Origin: Eurosta solidaginis
Taxonomy: Eukaryota > Arthropoda > Insecta > Diptera > Tephritidae
Length of the DNA: 64,000 nt
Reading direction: 5' to 3'
Assembly (NCBI RefSeq): GCF_040869045.1
Contig: NC_090319.1
Location: 361,353,739-361,417,738, forward strand
This document shows, in pieces, positions 45,023 to 54,036 of the stretch (position 1 is its first letter; each line of letters opens with the position of its first letter). Position numbers and translations under genes: made by a program. The notes beneath the pieces were generated by a model, which saw nothing but the letters and a program-made list of their open reading frames with translations, made no database searches and had not been told where the DNA came from.

Positions 45023-45206
45023 GTCTTTGGCATTAAAAATTCCTTTTGTGCAATTGCACTGACTTTTGCATTGTTTTCGCTTCTATTGAAATAATTCATA
45101 TTTGGCACTGGTGAGATAGATATGTCACTACGGTCATAATCATCTTGATCACTATGCTCATTTATTGGCTTGAAATGGGTGCCATTTGAGGCGTCTTTAT
45201 AGAAAT
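45023..45206 (-). CDS. ANKS1: ANKS1 exon 4 (after the ankyrin repeats)
   Basis: Acceptor CTTTATTAG. It completes the codon left by exon 3 to give IKDFYKDASNGTHFKPINE, then SDQDDYDRSDISISPVPN. The strong donor GACGTAAGA ends it at 45023; an alternative donor ends it at 45064. It is acidic, probably disordered linker after the ankyrin stack. Confidence 0.85.
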
Positions 45207-45263
45207 CTAATAAAGGAATATGATTAAAACTTATTCAAAATGAAAAGTATAATCTACAAATAC

Positions 45264-45813
45264 CTTTTATTGCGCATGAAATTTCATACGTCACATGCGG
45301 TGGATAGTCTTTAAGCAAATCGAGTGCAGTACGCGCTAAACCGTCGGTAGCATTTGGATTAATACCCGCCTGTAGTAGCACATTGACTACAGCTTTTTTG
45401 CCACAAAGTGCAGCTTCGTGTAGCGCAGTTCCAGAATTGGTCATAACATTCACGTCCACACCTGCTGCTAACAGCGCTTCTACAACTTTTTTGTGCCCAT
45501 TACGGCTGGCTAAATGCAAACATGTATGCGTAAAAATATGCGTTGATGGTGAAATTGTATATGGCGTAGATTCGGCTGTTGGGGTAGAGTGTGTATTGCT
45601 GCCGGTCGTACGATATGGTGCCAACAGCTCGGGGTGTGTGCGTATTAAGGTTTGTACTGCTTGCAAACGTCCAAATTGCGCTGCTAAATCTAAAGCTGTC
45701 TGGAAACTATTATTGCGTACAGTCGGATCTGCACCATAGGCAAGTAAAATGGCTAGAACAGTATTATGTCCGTGTTGTGCGGCACAATGAAGTGGTGTCT
45801 CGTTGTCGATCGT
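45264..45813 (-). CDS. ANKS1: ANKS1 exon 3 (ankyrin repeats 3-7)
   Basis: Acceptor TTTTTTGCAG, donor AAAGGTATTTG, 550 bases. Ankyrin units show the TPLHxAAxxGH pattern: NETPLHCAAQHGHNTVLAIL, FQTALDLAAQFGRLQAVQTL, TCLHLASRNGHKKVVEALL and GTALHEAALCGKKAVVNVLL, then a partial unit TALDLLKDYPP. A Ser/Thr-rich loop of about 30 residues (TGSNTHSTPTAESTPYTIS) splits two repeats and is longer than in mammals. Confidence 0.96.
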
Positions 45814-46017
45814 CTGCAAAAAATAGGTGCAATCCCTTTAATGCTCAAAATAACGTAAACATCTACCATATCATTATAAAAATACATATGTTTGTATGTT
45901 TATTTCACTCCTCAATTTTACCTAACTTTAAAGAATTCATGAGCTCAACATCGACTAATTAAAATTTTTAATCAATTTTTATTTTTGTTCATTAAGTGAA
46001 AACTTAAAAGAAAAATA

Positions 46018-46240
46018 AAAAATAAATAAATTTAAGGTGCGATAACCTAAGAGATTTTAGGCCGAGCTTCTCAAATTGGTAGGACGGGACCTACTTGTTT
46101 TATGCCGACTCCGAACGGCATCTGCTTGCCAAACACTGCCGAGGCGCGACCCTGCTTAGAAAAAATTGTTTCCAAAATTTTGATGTCGCTTTGCCCAGGG
46201 GGGGAACCCGGGATCTTCGCTGTGGTAGGCGGAGCACGCT
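46018..46240 (-). mobile_element. SINE, internally deleted, minus orientation
   Basis: The tail complement AATAAATAAATTTAAGG, the GGCCGAGCTTCTC and GGACGGGACCTAC blocks and part of the head (GTGGTAGGCGGAGCACGCTA) are present. About 100 bases of body are missing. It lies in ANKS1 intron 2. Confidence 0.75.
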
Positions 46241-46844
46241 ACTAGCACAGCTTTTTCATCACACATTTATTGTCGATGGTACGATTTCATCGTCAAGATA
46301 TTTCGTTATGTTTTCAAAGGTTTTATGAGATTGAACATAGCGAGATTGACTGACAATAAAATTGCACCATCGCAATATGCCAGTAAATGTCTTCTTCTTC
46401 TCAGTTTTTCTCTAATAAACAAAAATAATAATTAAATGACAATTATCAATACTTGGTTTTCAATGTATGAATTATTAAAGTAAATTAAAATAAATAAATA
46501 AATACACGACACGATTCAATCAATTTTATGAACGTAGGACCTTCGGCGTTATAGCTGAGGCCGCTACCAACACACCAGGACGAACGCTAAAAATAATTAT
46601 ATTTTCCACCTCTTGTACGTAGTTTTTCTATTTAGTTACTTAGTATATTATTGGTTCGTTTCCATAAAGCTTGAGTAACTTGAAAATACCTTTAATAATG
46701 TCCAAGCTGTGTGAAGAACTTGTCCGAATTAGAGTGAAGGGATTATACATGTTTGAGACTAGCACTTACGGGTCTGGAACCATCATTCTATCACTTGCGT
46801 GCCGAAGATTTTTATAAGTGTAGTCCTTGACGGCTAAAAATCAC
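46241..46844. other. ANKS1 intron 2, part
   Basis: AT-rich. A short tRNA-like stretch (GCTGAGGCCGCTACCAACAC) at 46550-46585 may be another SINE scrap. Nothing else was seen. Confidence 0.3.
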
Positions 46845-47155
46845 GATGGCCGCCGTGGTGTGACAGTAGCGTGCCCAAAATTTTAGAAACAACTGTTATC
46901 AATTGGAAGAAATTTCTTCTAAGTGGGGTCGCCCCTCGGCAGTGCTTGGCAACCACTCTTAAGTGTATTTCTGCCATGAAAAGCCCTCAGTGAAAACTCA
47001 TATGCCTTTCACATGCCGTTCGCAGTAGGCATAAAGCAAGTAGGTCCCACCAATTTGTAGAAAAAAATTTAAAAGTAGCACGACGCAAATTGGAAGAGAA
47101 GCTCGGCCTAAAATCTATCGGAGGTTATCGCGTGTTACATTTATTTAAATTTTTT
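46845..47155 (+). mobile_element. SINE lacking box B, plus orientation
   Basis: Head GATGGCCGCCGTGGTGTGAC and box A-like CAGTAGCGTGC jump directly to the body CAAAATTTTAGAAAC, so the box B segment is deleted. The tail begins ACATTTATTTAAA. Confidence 0.75.
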
Positions 47156-47214
47156 ATTTTAAGGGTTCTAGCAACTACAGGAACTAGCTTGTATGTATGA
47201 TTTGATATAACCCA

Positions 47215-47975
47215 GCCGATTACGTGCTACGCGTCGCCCATATGGTCGCCAAGCCTAAAAATTACCCACTGGAAGAAGCTACAGGCCTGCCAAAATACTG
47301 CTCTCAGAATTGCCACGGGCTGTCTTCTTATGTCCCCAGAACACCATCTACATAATGAGGCGAGAATACTCCCCATCAGGGAAAGAAACGAGATGCTGAC
47401 CAAACAGTTCCTGTTGAATACCCAGAAACCTGGGCATCCCAACAGACATCTGATTGACGAGCCAGCACCGCCTAGGGGCTTAAGGAATCATCTCCGTAAG
47501 CATTTTGAGGAAATGCAGCATCTGAGAACACAGCCGTATGAAGCGAAAAAACACAAGCAGGTCCTTGGTGAACTCCACATACAGGCGTCGGACCTTTATG
47601 CCGGGAATTGCCCGGTGAACCCAGTACTCAAAGTAAAGTATCCAAAACTTGCGGAGGAGGAACGCATACTCCCCAGGGAAACGCGTGTCACTCTGGCTCA
47701 ACTTCGTTCTGGATACTGTAACAGGTTAAACTCTTACCTATCCAGAATCAACCCCGACATACAAAATGTATGCCCCGCTTGCAATGTGTCCCCACATGAC
47801 ACCAACCATCTCTTTAATTGTAATGTGGAACCAACGCCTCTAACACCCCTTTCCCTATGGTCCACCCCTGTTGAAACAGCAAGTTTCCTTGGACTCCCGT
47901 TAGAGGATATTGATGACAGTTTGTGATCGGTCGCGTCTGTTAGGTGGGGCGAAGCACTGCTACAACAACAACAAC
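47215..47975 (+). pseudogene. Jockey-like LINE B, 3' end with open C-terminal frame
   Basis: An open frame runs from about 47215 to TGA at 47924-47926: CYASPIWSPSLKITHWKKLQ, CQNTALRIATGCLLM, YCNRLNSYLSRINPDIQN, then CPACNVSPHDTNHLFNCNVE, a Cys/His knuckle. This is the C-terminal region after the reverse transcriptase of jockey-type insect LINEs. The 5' truncation removes the catalytic core. It ends with CTACAACAACAACAACAT. It lies in ANKS1 intron 2. Confidence 0.8.
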
Positions 47976-48561
47976 ATTTGATATAACCACGTACAGGTGA
48001 TGCCTGTCATACGCAACTACTTCTGCAGGGATACTGTTGGTAATTTAATTTTTCTTAGGACACACTGGAAACAGTGAATCAAATCCTAACGTTTTCCTAT
48101 CAATTCGAAAAGTGTAACGTATTATTAGAGTTTTTCCAGGCATGTATGCTGTTCGTAGGAAGTTGCCTACCGCCGGCCATGGCCAAAAAAACTGTGAACC
48201 ATTTTGGTCAAAATAAAATACATGTTGGAGTTAGTTACAGCATTTCGACATAGTTTTCTATGAGCTATATGTCCAAAAACCTACAACTAACTTTAGTACA
48301 TACTATATTTTGAGCATGAATATGAACTTCTGTTTTGCCTCTACACCTCGCATTATTCTGTATATCATGGGCGGATCAGAATTGTGATACATTTTCAATT
48401 CTTTAGTAACACCACGTCACGAGAACTAATTATTTACTCAATGGGTCTTATGCAATGTCGCCCTTTCGAGGTATGGAATTGCTCTTCCCTCAAATAACCT
48501 CCATGGCTGGTGTGAATATATCTGAAATACAGAACCCTCAGATTAAGAAAATGTAACATAC

Positions 48562-48799
48562 CTGCGCATTTGGATTTGCTGCTTTTGGTGTATGCAACAA
48601 AAGTTGTTTCACTATCTCATCATGACCAGCCCAAGCGGCTAAATACAATGGAGTCGAACCTCGTATGTCAGGCATATCCGGCGCAGCGTTATGTGCCAGT
48701 AGCAGCCGAACAATATTTCCATGGCCGTTGAGACATGCATGATGTAGTGGTGTATAACCGTTGACATCTTGGCTATTAATACATGGACTTCGTCGAAAA
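48562..48799 (-). CDS. ANKS1: ANKS1 exon 2 (ankyrin repeats 1-2)
   Basis: Acceptor TCAACTAG, donor GCGCAGGTATGT, 238 bases, phase 2 to 0. NGYTPLHHACLNGHGNIVRL and STPLYLAAWAGHDEIVKQLL are clear ankyrin units, and the DVNGYTPLHHA opening is the ANKS1 signature. The exon joins exon 3 in frame as NPNAQ then TIDNETPLHC. Confidence 0.96.
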
Positions 48800-48869
48800 C
48801 TAGTTGATAAAAATTATATATGGTCCGATAAAAGGAAAATAAGTTATTTCATTTATGAATAGTAATCAC

Positions 48870-48976
48870 CTTGCGAATGGACCACTACTTCGCTTTGATA
48901 TTTGTTCGAGTATTTTTCCCACAACAGCAATATTGCCAATGCGTGCAGCCTCTAACAGATCGTGATCTTTGCCCAT
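48870..48976 (-). CDS. ANKS1: ANKS1 exon 1 (start codon)
   Basis: ATG at 48976 reads MGKDHDLLEAARIGNIAVVG, then KILEQISKRSSGPFA, with donor AAGGTGATT. The MGKxxxLLEAARxG start matches ANKS1 proteins, which fixes the start. The intron to exon 2 is only 70 bases. The Gly-rich insert that follows this segment in the mammalian protein is absent. Confidence 0.94.
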
Positions 48977-49501
48977 TGCATTGCAGAGTTTGCGATGGAA
49001 ACTGTAAATCTGATAACGTTAACTAAAAAATAGGAACATATTTACAGACATTTTAATGAGGAGGTAATGACTAATCATGTACACATGCGTTTAATGTTCA
49101 TTGTAAATTCTCTACATATGTAATACATATTTTACAAAGGTGATTGGCAAGTAACAAACACTCATACGCACGCGATGGAGTTTTAAGAAAGCTCTACACT
49201 ATAAATAACTTTTATCAAAATTATTGCTCGTTATTAAGCTACAACAACGAAGATTTGTTTACTTAATATTTGACCCACTGATAATCAAGGTCTTTACACC
49301 TGTTCAATGCCACAGAAAATTACGTGGTTAAACTCATAAACGCATTGCTCTTTCTAAAATAATTAAACACTAATGAAAGTAATTTACCAATTAAGTAAAC
49401 GAAAACGTATTTCTCATATTATTCACATGCGTGTGTATATTAAACCAAATAAAAAATATTCTCTCCCCAAAACCTTAAATACTATTTATTATAGATATGG
49501 C
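48977..49501. other. ANKS1 5' flank
   Basis: Upstream of the start codon the minus strand has a possible acceptor (TTTTTTAG) at 49031-49024, so a non-coding first exon may lie further right. No TATA box or initiator was convincingly located. The region is AT-rich. Confidence 0.3.
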
Positions 49502-49695
49502 CATGGCGGAACGATACAAGGTGACAGCATGGGACAGTTGATTATGAACTTTTTTTATTTCATTTGATACATCAACTTCCGGTGCAGTACGATTTTGACA
49601 TTTGTCCATCGAATTTACAAAAACAAGGCACAAGGAACTTTTATTTATGTTTCTAGGTATCTCACCATGCTGCCACCTTGTATCGTTTCGCCATG
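49502..49695 (-). mobile_element. 194-bp P-element-like MITE, copy 2
   Basis: Same length and ends as 15024-15217, in the opposite orientation (CATGGCGGAACGATACAAGG on the left). The exact 8-base target duplication GATATGGC is at 49494-49501 and 49696-49703. The internal sequence aligns with the complement of copy 1 (ACATCAACTTCCGG and CATTTGTCCATCGAATTTAC). Confidence 0.9.
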
Positions 49696-49845
49696 GATAT
49701 GGCGAATACTTATATAGATGTTGTCGCAGGGACTGAACGATTACTGTAAATCGCAGCGACAAGTTTTTTTAAATCGCTGCGTTTCAATGGGTGTCCTGCA
49801 AGAAAAATTGCGAACTCTGCTAGAGCGCGGTGCACCACTTAATTA

Positions 49846-50519
49846 TACTCAGCTGAGCAGATCTTACAGAGTATATTAACTTTGTTCGCACAACGGTAAT
49901 CCGTACCGGCATAAACTAATCGAGTTAGATATAGACTTCTATATATAAAAATGATCTGGGCGAAAAAAGAAGCCATGTCTGTCCGTCCGTCCGTAAGCAC
50001 GATAACTTGAGTGAATTTTGTGGTATCTAAATGAAATTTGGTATGTAAGTTCCTGGGCACTCATCCAAGATCGCTGTTTAAAATGAACGATATCGGATTG
50101 TAACCACGCTCACTTTTTCGATATCGAATGTTTCGAAAAACCGAAAAAGTGCGATAATTCATTACCAAAGACGGATAAAGCGATGAAACTTGGTAGATAG
50201 GTTGACCTCCTCACGCAGAATTGAAAATTTGTAAAATTTTGGACAGCGGGCGTGGCACCACCCACTTTCAAAAGAAGGTAATTTAAAAGTTTTGCAAGCT
50301 GTAATTTGGCAGTCGTTTGAAGATATCATTATGAAATTTGGCAGGAACGTTGCTCCTATTACTATATATTCAAAAAAAGTAAAATTTTAACAAAAAATTT
50401 AATATCTTCACAGTATATACATAAGAAAATTATGTCAACGTTCTACTCCAGAAATGATATGGTGCAACAAAATACAAAAATAAAAGAAAATGTTTTTCCT
50501 TTTCATTTAATTTGTCTGA
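49846..50519 (+). mobile_element. Family R element, right-truncated
   Basis: The left end TACTCAGCTGAGCAGATCT is preceded by TA at 49844-49845. It runs through the CACTTTTTCGATATCGAA and GGGCGTGGCACCACCCACTT blocks and stops at TTTAATTTGTCTGA. Confidence 0.85.
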
Positions 50520-50951
50520 GTTTGACAATCTGAACAAAGGAATGTTGTTGCTATAGAGATTAGCCAACCATGTAGACGAGCCCATGAGTGCTACCAACTC
50601 AAAAGTGGTTAGCTGTAAAAAAATCTACTATAAGAAACGAAACGAACAGAACTGGCATACGGATCAGAAATTGAACCAGATAAATATGTTGCATTTTGTT
50701 TTTTTTTTGGTCTTGGGAATTGAATCTTTAAATTCTAAAGATGGCAAGAGGACCCTTAAATTGCCTCTTAAATCGCCAGGTTAAAAAACGTATAATAAGG
50801 GTAATATACTAGCAACATTTAGACGTGCCTAAGCAGCTAATACATGTCGCAAAATAAAAACCCGTAGCACAACTATTTTCCTTGTAATTGTTAAATATAT
50901 AGCTTGTTGCCATGTGCTTTTTCAAGATTTGTAATTCTTCGTGAATTATAT

Positions 50952-51230
50952 TTATGTGTCAGTATTATAATTTCTCTCCCATCCAGCAAGTGGTACCCCC
51001 ATAATGCCCAAGCCAGTGCTGCTGCCGCTAGGTGTGAATTGCCTCATAAGTATACATGCAAAGAATTTTGCACCATCTTTTTTCAATCTGGGCAAAAGAG
51101 TGTGGAACTCTCCTTCCTCATATCTTGAGGATGAGATGTCTTGGACCCATAGCCACGACCTTTTTCTTTTCCTTTCCTCTTCTTCGCACAAAAATGAAAT
51201 AATTACAGCTTCAAAAACTGTGTCGTCCAT
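50952..51230 (-). pseudogene. PIF/Harbinger-like transposase N-terminal fragment
   Basis: From an ATG at 51230 the frame reads MDDTVFEAVIISFLCEEEER, then SSRYEEGEFHTLLPRLKKDG, KFFACILMRQFT. The GEFHTLxxxLxxDxxKFF pattern is characteristic of HARBI1-type (PIF/Harbinger) transposases in insects. The match ends after about 65 residues and unrelated codons follow; the DDE catalytic part is absent. Nearby, CTGCCGCTACGTGTCGCGCA (51329) may belong to the element's terminus. Confidence 0.55.
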
Positions 51231-51388
51231 TTTGCAAACAAAAATAAACACAAACTTTTGCCGCAATGTGTCGCTCGATTGCCGCTTAATGTGAATTTCC
51301 AAAATATGTCGCTCTGTGAGGCGCCACTGCCGCTACGTGTCGCGCAGCGTAATGTGCGCGTACCTTAAGAGATCACACTTTGTCATCA

Positions 51389-51570
51389 TTCACAATGATG
51401 CTGATCGTCAGTGATGCATTTTTAAGGTATTACTGTGCGCAGCACAGGGTGGTATTTTTCACAAAACATTACATCGAGTCTACATGTAAAACATTGAACA
51501 TAGCATTTAGGGTATACTACAAGTAAAAATGAAACAGATATCATGGATGACATTAATCGTGGTTGTTACA
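51389..51570 (-). repeat. Truncated 3' LTR of the minus-strand gypsy element
   Basis: It aligns with 56951-57132 (ATCAGCATC end, GTGCGCAGCACAG, ACATCGAGTCTACATG and CATGGATGACATTAATCG blocks). It starts TGTAACA at 51570 after a purine-rich tract and loses identity at 51389. Confidence 0.75.
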
Positions 51571-51610
51571 GTCTCCCCCTAGGATACAAAAATCTACCCG
51601 ATGATGTATC

Positions 51611-51850
51611 CTATTTAGTGGTCTTTCCAGGACGTCCTCGGCGTCTTATCATGTTTACCGGAGCTTCGGGAACGTTGTCAGAACTACGATATGGTGTCAG
51701 TGATGATGCATGGTATGTACCCAGTGGATACTGGATATTGTCCTCATGAGCAATTACGTAGGAGGTGGAACCTTGTTTGTCAATACTTACGTAAGGCCCA
51801 TCCCGTCGTGGAATAAATTTTGATGTTATACCCTTTCCAACATTGCTCAA
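51611..51850 (-). pseudogene. Integrase GPY/F tail of the gypsy element
   Basis: The frame contains KFIPRRDGPYVSIDKQGSTS, the GPY/F-type fold near the end of Ty3/gypsy integrases. A Pro/Arg-rich end follows. It is separated from the integrase N-terminal part by a stop and a missing core. Confidence 0.75.
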
Positions 51851-51907
51851 AATTTAAGTGGTCACAAGCACCTTAGCTCCAATTTCTAAACCTTCTTGGT
51901 CCCGTCT

Positions 51908-52606
51908 TTAGTTATTCGTGACGGCTTTGTTAGTGTCTTGTTGCTTTCGTTCGCATTCTTGCGTGGCTCTGAACATTTCAGCGAGTGTACTTAGGTACGG
52001 CGTGATTTCAGCAATGAAGTTTGTTTGGTATAGGCCCATTGGCTTCAGGTTCGTTATCTTATAGCGCTGGCATTCAATGCATTTTTTGACATGATTCTCA
52101 ATATCCTTTCGCATACCTGGCCAATAATAACGCGATGATACCTTTGACTTAGTCCGGTCGATTCCATAATGACCAGCAGTGTCTTTGTTGTGATACGTAT
52201 TTAAAATATCTGGAACTTCGGACTTCGGAACAACCAGCTGTGCATCCTCGCTACCTTCGTCGCTGTAGCAATAGAGAACGCCATCGTTCATCCTGCATCC
52301 TCTCTTGGCCCAATGTACCGCATCATCAGTCTCACCCTCGAAACAATCAATAATACCTTTTAGTGTTGAATCACTGAGTTGGCTGTCACGGATTTCCTTC
52401 GCTCCACGGCGTGGAAGATCAATAGCAAATGAGCATATATGACACAGTTCTTTGGTTTCGTGTCTATCTTCACAAGGTGGCCTTGACAACATGTCTGCCA
52501 CAATATTTATTTTTCCAGGCTTATAGTCAATATTTAAATTGTATGGTTGGAGGAGTAATGCCCATCGGGCTAGGCGTCCGGTTGGTGACTTTAGCGTCAG
52601 TAACCA
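51908..52606 (-). pseudogene. RNase H end and integrase zinc domain, catalytic core deleted
   Basis: It continues the reverse transcriptase frame after an in-frame TAA (at HRPL, near 52607). It reads PTGRLARWALLLQPYNLNID and ADMLSRP (end of RNase H). The integrase H2C2 zinc finger follows: HYGIDRTK, RYYWPGMRKDIENHVKKCIE and CQRYK. Soon after, NLKPMGLYQT jumps to YLSTLAEMFRATQECERKQQ, which normally lies beyond the DDE core. The catalytic core is therefore deleted. Confidence 0.82.
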
Positions 52607-53893
52607 TTAAAGCGGCCGATGGTCCGTGATGAGTTTTATGTCGGATCCTTCAATGTATCCACGATACTTTTTGACAGCCCACACTATGGCAAGAGCTTCC
52701 CTCTCAATGGTAGAGTAATTTTGCTCTGCTTTTGTTAAGATTCTACTCGCGTATTCTTCGGGGTGTTCATCCGGACCCTCCCCCTGGATCAAAACTGCTC
52801 CTAATGCGTAACCGCTAGCGTCGGTTTTTATGATGTATGGCATGTTTTCGTCGATTTGTTTTAGGATAGGCGATGTTATCAACAGCTGCTTTAGCTTGTC
52901 AAACGCAGCTTGTTGTTCATCTGTCCATACCCAAGATGCATTCTTTTTAATCAACTGTGAAAGTGGTTTTGCAACATCCGTGAATTGGGGTACGAAGCGC
53001 CTGTACCATGAACACGCTTGGAGGAACGATAGTAGCCCTTTTACATTTTTCGGAGGATTACGCAGAGATATTGCGGCGACCTTTTCTGGATCTACTCGTA
53101 TGCCATCTGACGTTAAGATGTGCCCTAGGTACTTAACTTCGCGGCAGGCAAACCGGCACTTCCTTTTATTGACCTTAAGACCAAATTGCTTAATTCGATC
53201 GAAAAGCATATTGAGCTCTCGAAGATGCTCTTCGAAACTGACCGAGCATAGAATTATATTCTCCAAGTATGCAAATAAAGTTACGTTGTTTAAAGACGTT
53301 TTGAGTGGATCAATCAACCGCTGAAACGTTGCTGGCGTATTTCGTAACCCAAAAGGCATGCGCGTGAACTTGTACATACCAAACGGCGTAACGAACGCGG
53401 TCGTGTCCTGGTCTTCTTTCTTCACACCGATTTGCCAATAGCCAGCCTGTAGATCCAACGTTGACATAAAATAGGTAACTTTTGCTTCATGTAGCCAGTC
53501 GTCAACCCGTGGAAGAGGATACCGATCCGGCTTGGTAATGGCGTTTAACTCTCGGTAATCGATGCAAATACGTATGTCGCCTGATTTCTTGGGCACGATA
53601 ACCACAGGTGCTGCCCATGGCGATTCGCACTCTACGATAACACCAACCCTCAGCATTTCGGTTATTTCTTTCTTTAATAGAGCCTTTCGGTGCGGTGCCA
53701 ATCGATATGGTGACAAAGCGATTGGCAGATGTTTGCCTGTATCGATGCTGTGCACGGCAAATTGTGTTGCGCATGTTGACTCTTCGAATACTTCATTATG
53801 CTGAGATAGTACCTTTTCAAGCTCAACGCTCTGTTGCATAGTTAGATCGCAAACATCTATCTTACTTTTCACACTCAATTCAAGGGAGTTCAA
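52607..53893 (-). pseudogene. Reverse transcriptase-RNase H of the gypsy element, YxDD mutated
   Basis: A 428-codon frame. ALSPYRLAP, VIVPKKSGDIRICIDYRELN, STLDLQAGYWQI (motif A Asp kept) and FTRMPFGLRNTPATFQRLID are standard Ty3/gypsy motifs. The catalytic box, normally YxDD, reads FAYLENIILCS here, so both metal-binding Asp residues are changed. RNase H follows (DASGYALGAVLIQ and YSTIEREALAIVWAVKKYRG). It ends at a TAA where the frame should continue into integrase. The copy cannot be catalytically active. Confidence 0.88.
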
Positions 53894-54036
53894 CGAGAAG
53901 AAGTTCTCTTAGCAAAACTTTTCATAGCGGCTAATCTTTACCTTTATTGGAGGTGCAAATAGACGAGATGTATTCTCGGGCGTAGATTCGCCAACTGGGA
54001 GTGAATTCTGAATATTCGCTGTACTAAACGTGGAGA

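Larger units (their letters stand above)
23255..48976 (-). other. ANKS1: ANKS1 gene (ankyrin-repeat/PTB adaptor), coding span
   Basis: Ten coding exons on the minus strand give, in order: the MGKDHDLLEAAR start that opens ANKS1 proteins, about six to seven ankyrin repeats (exons 2-3), a low-complexity Ser/Pro-rich linker (exons 4-7), and a PTB domain across exons 7-10. ANKS1 family proteins are cytoplasmic adaptors that bind NPxY-type tails of receptors and regulate their trafficking and signalling; that role is family knowledge. Splice phases agree at every junction except exon 4 to exon 5. The two SAM domains found between linker and PTB in mammalian ANKS1A are not visible. Introns of 2.7-9 kb hold LINEs, SINEs, family R elements and MITEs. 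A divergent copy of exon 7 lies beyond the 3' end at 1-368. 5' UTR and promoter were not located. Confidence 0.93.
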
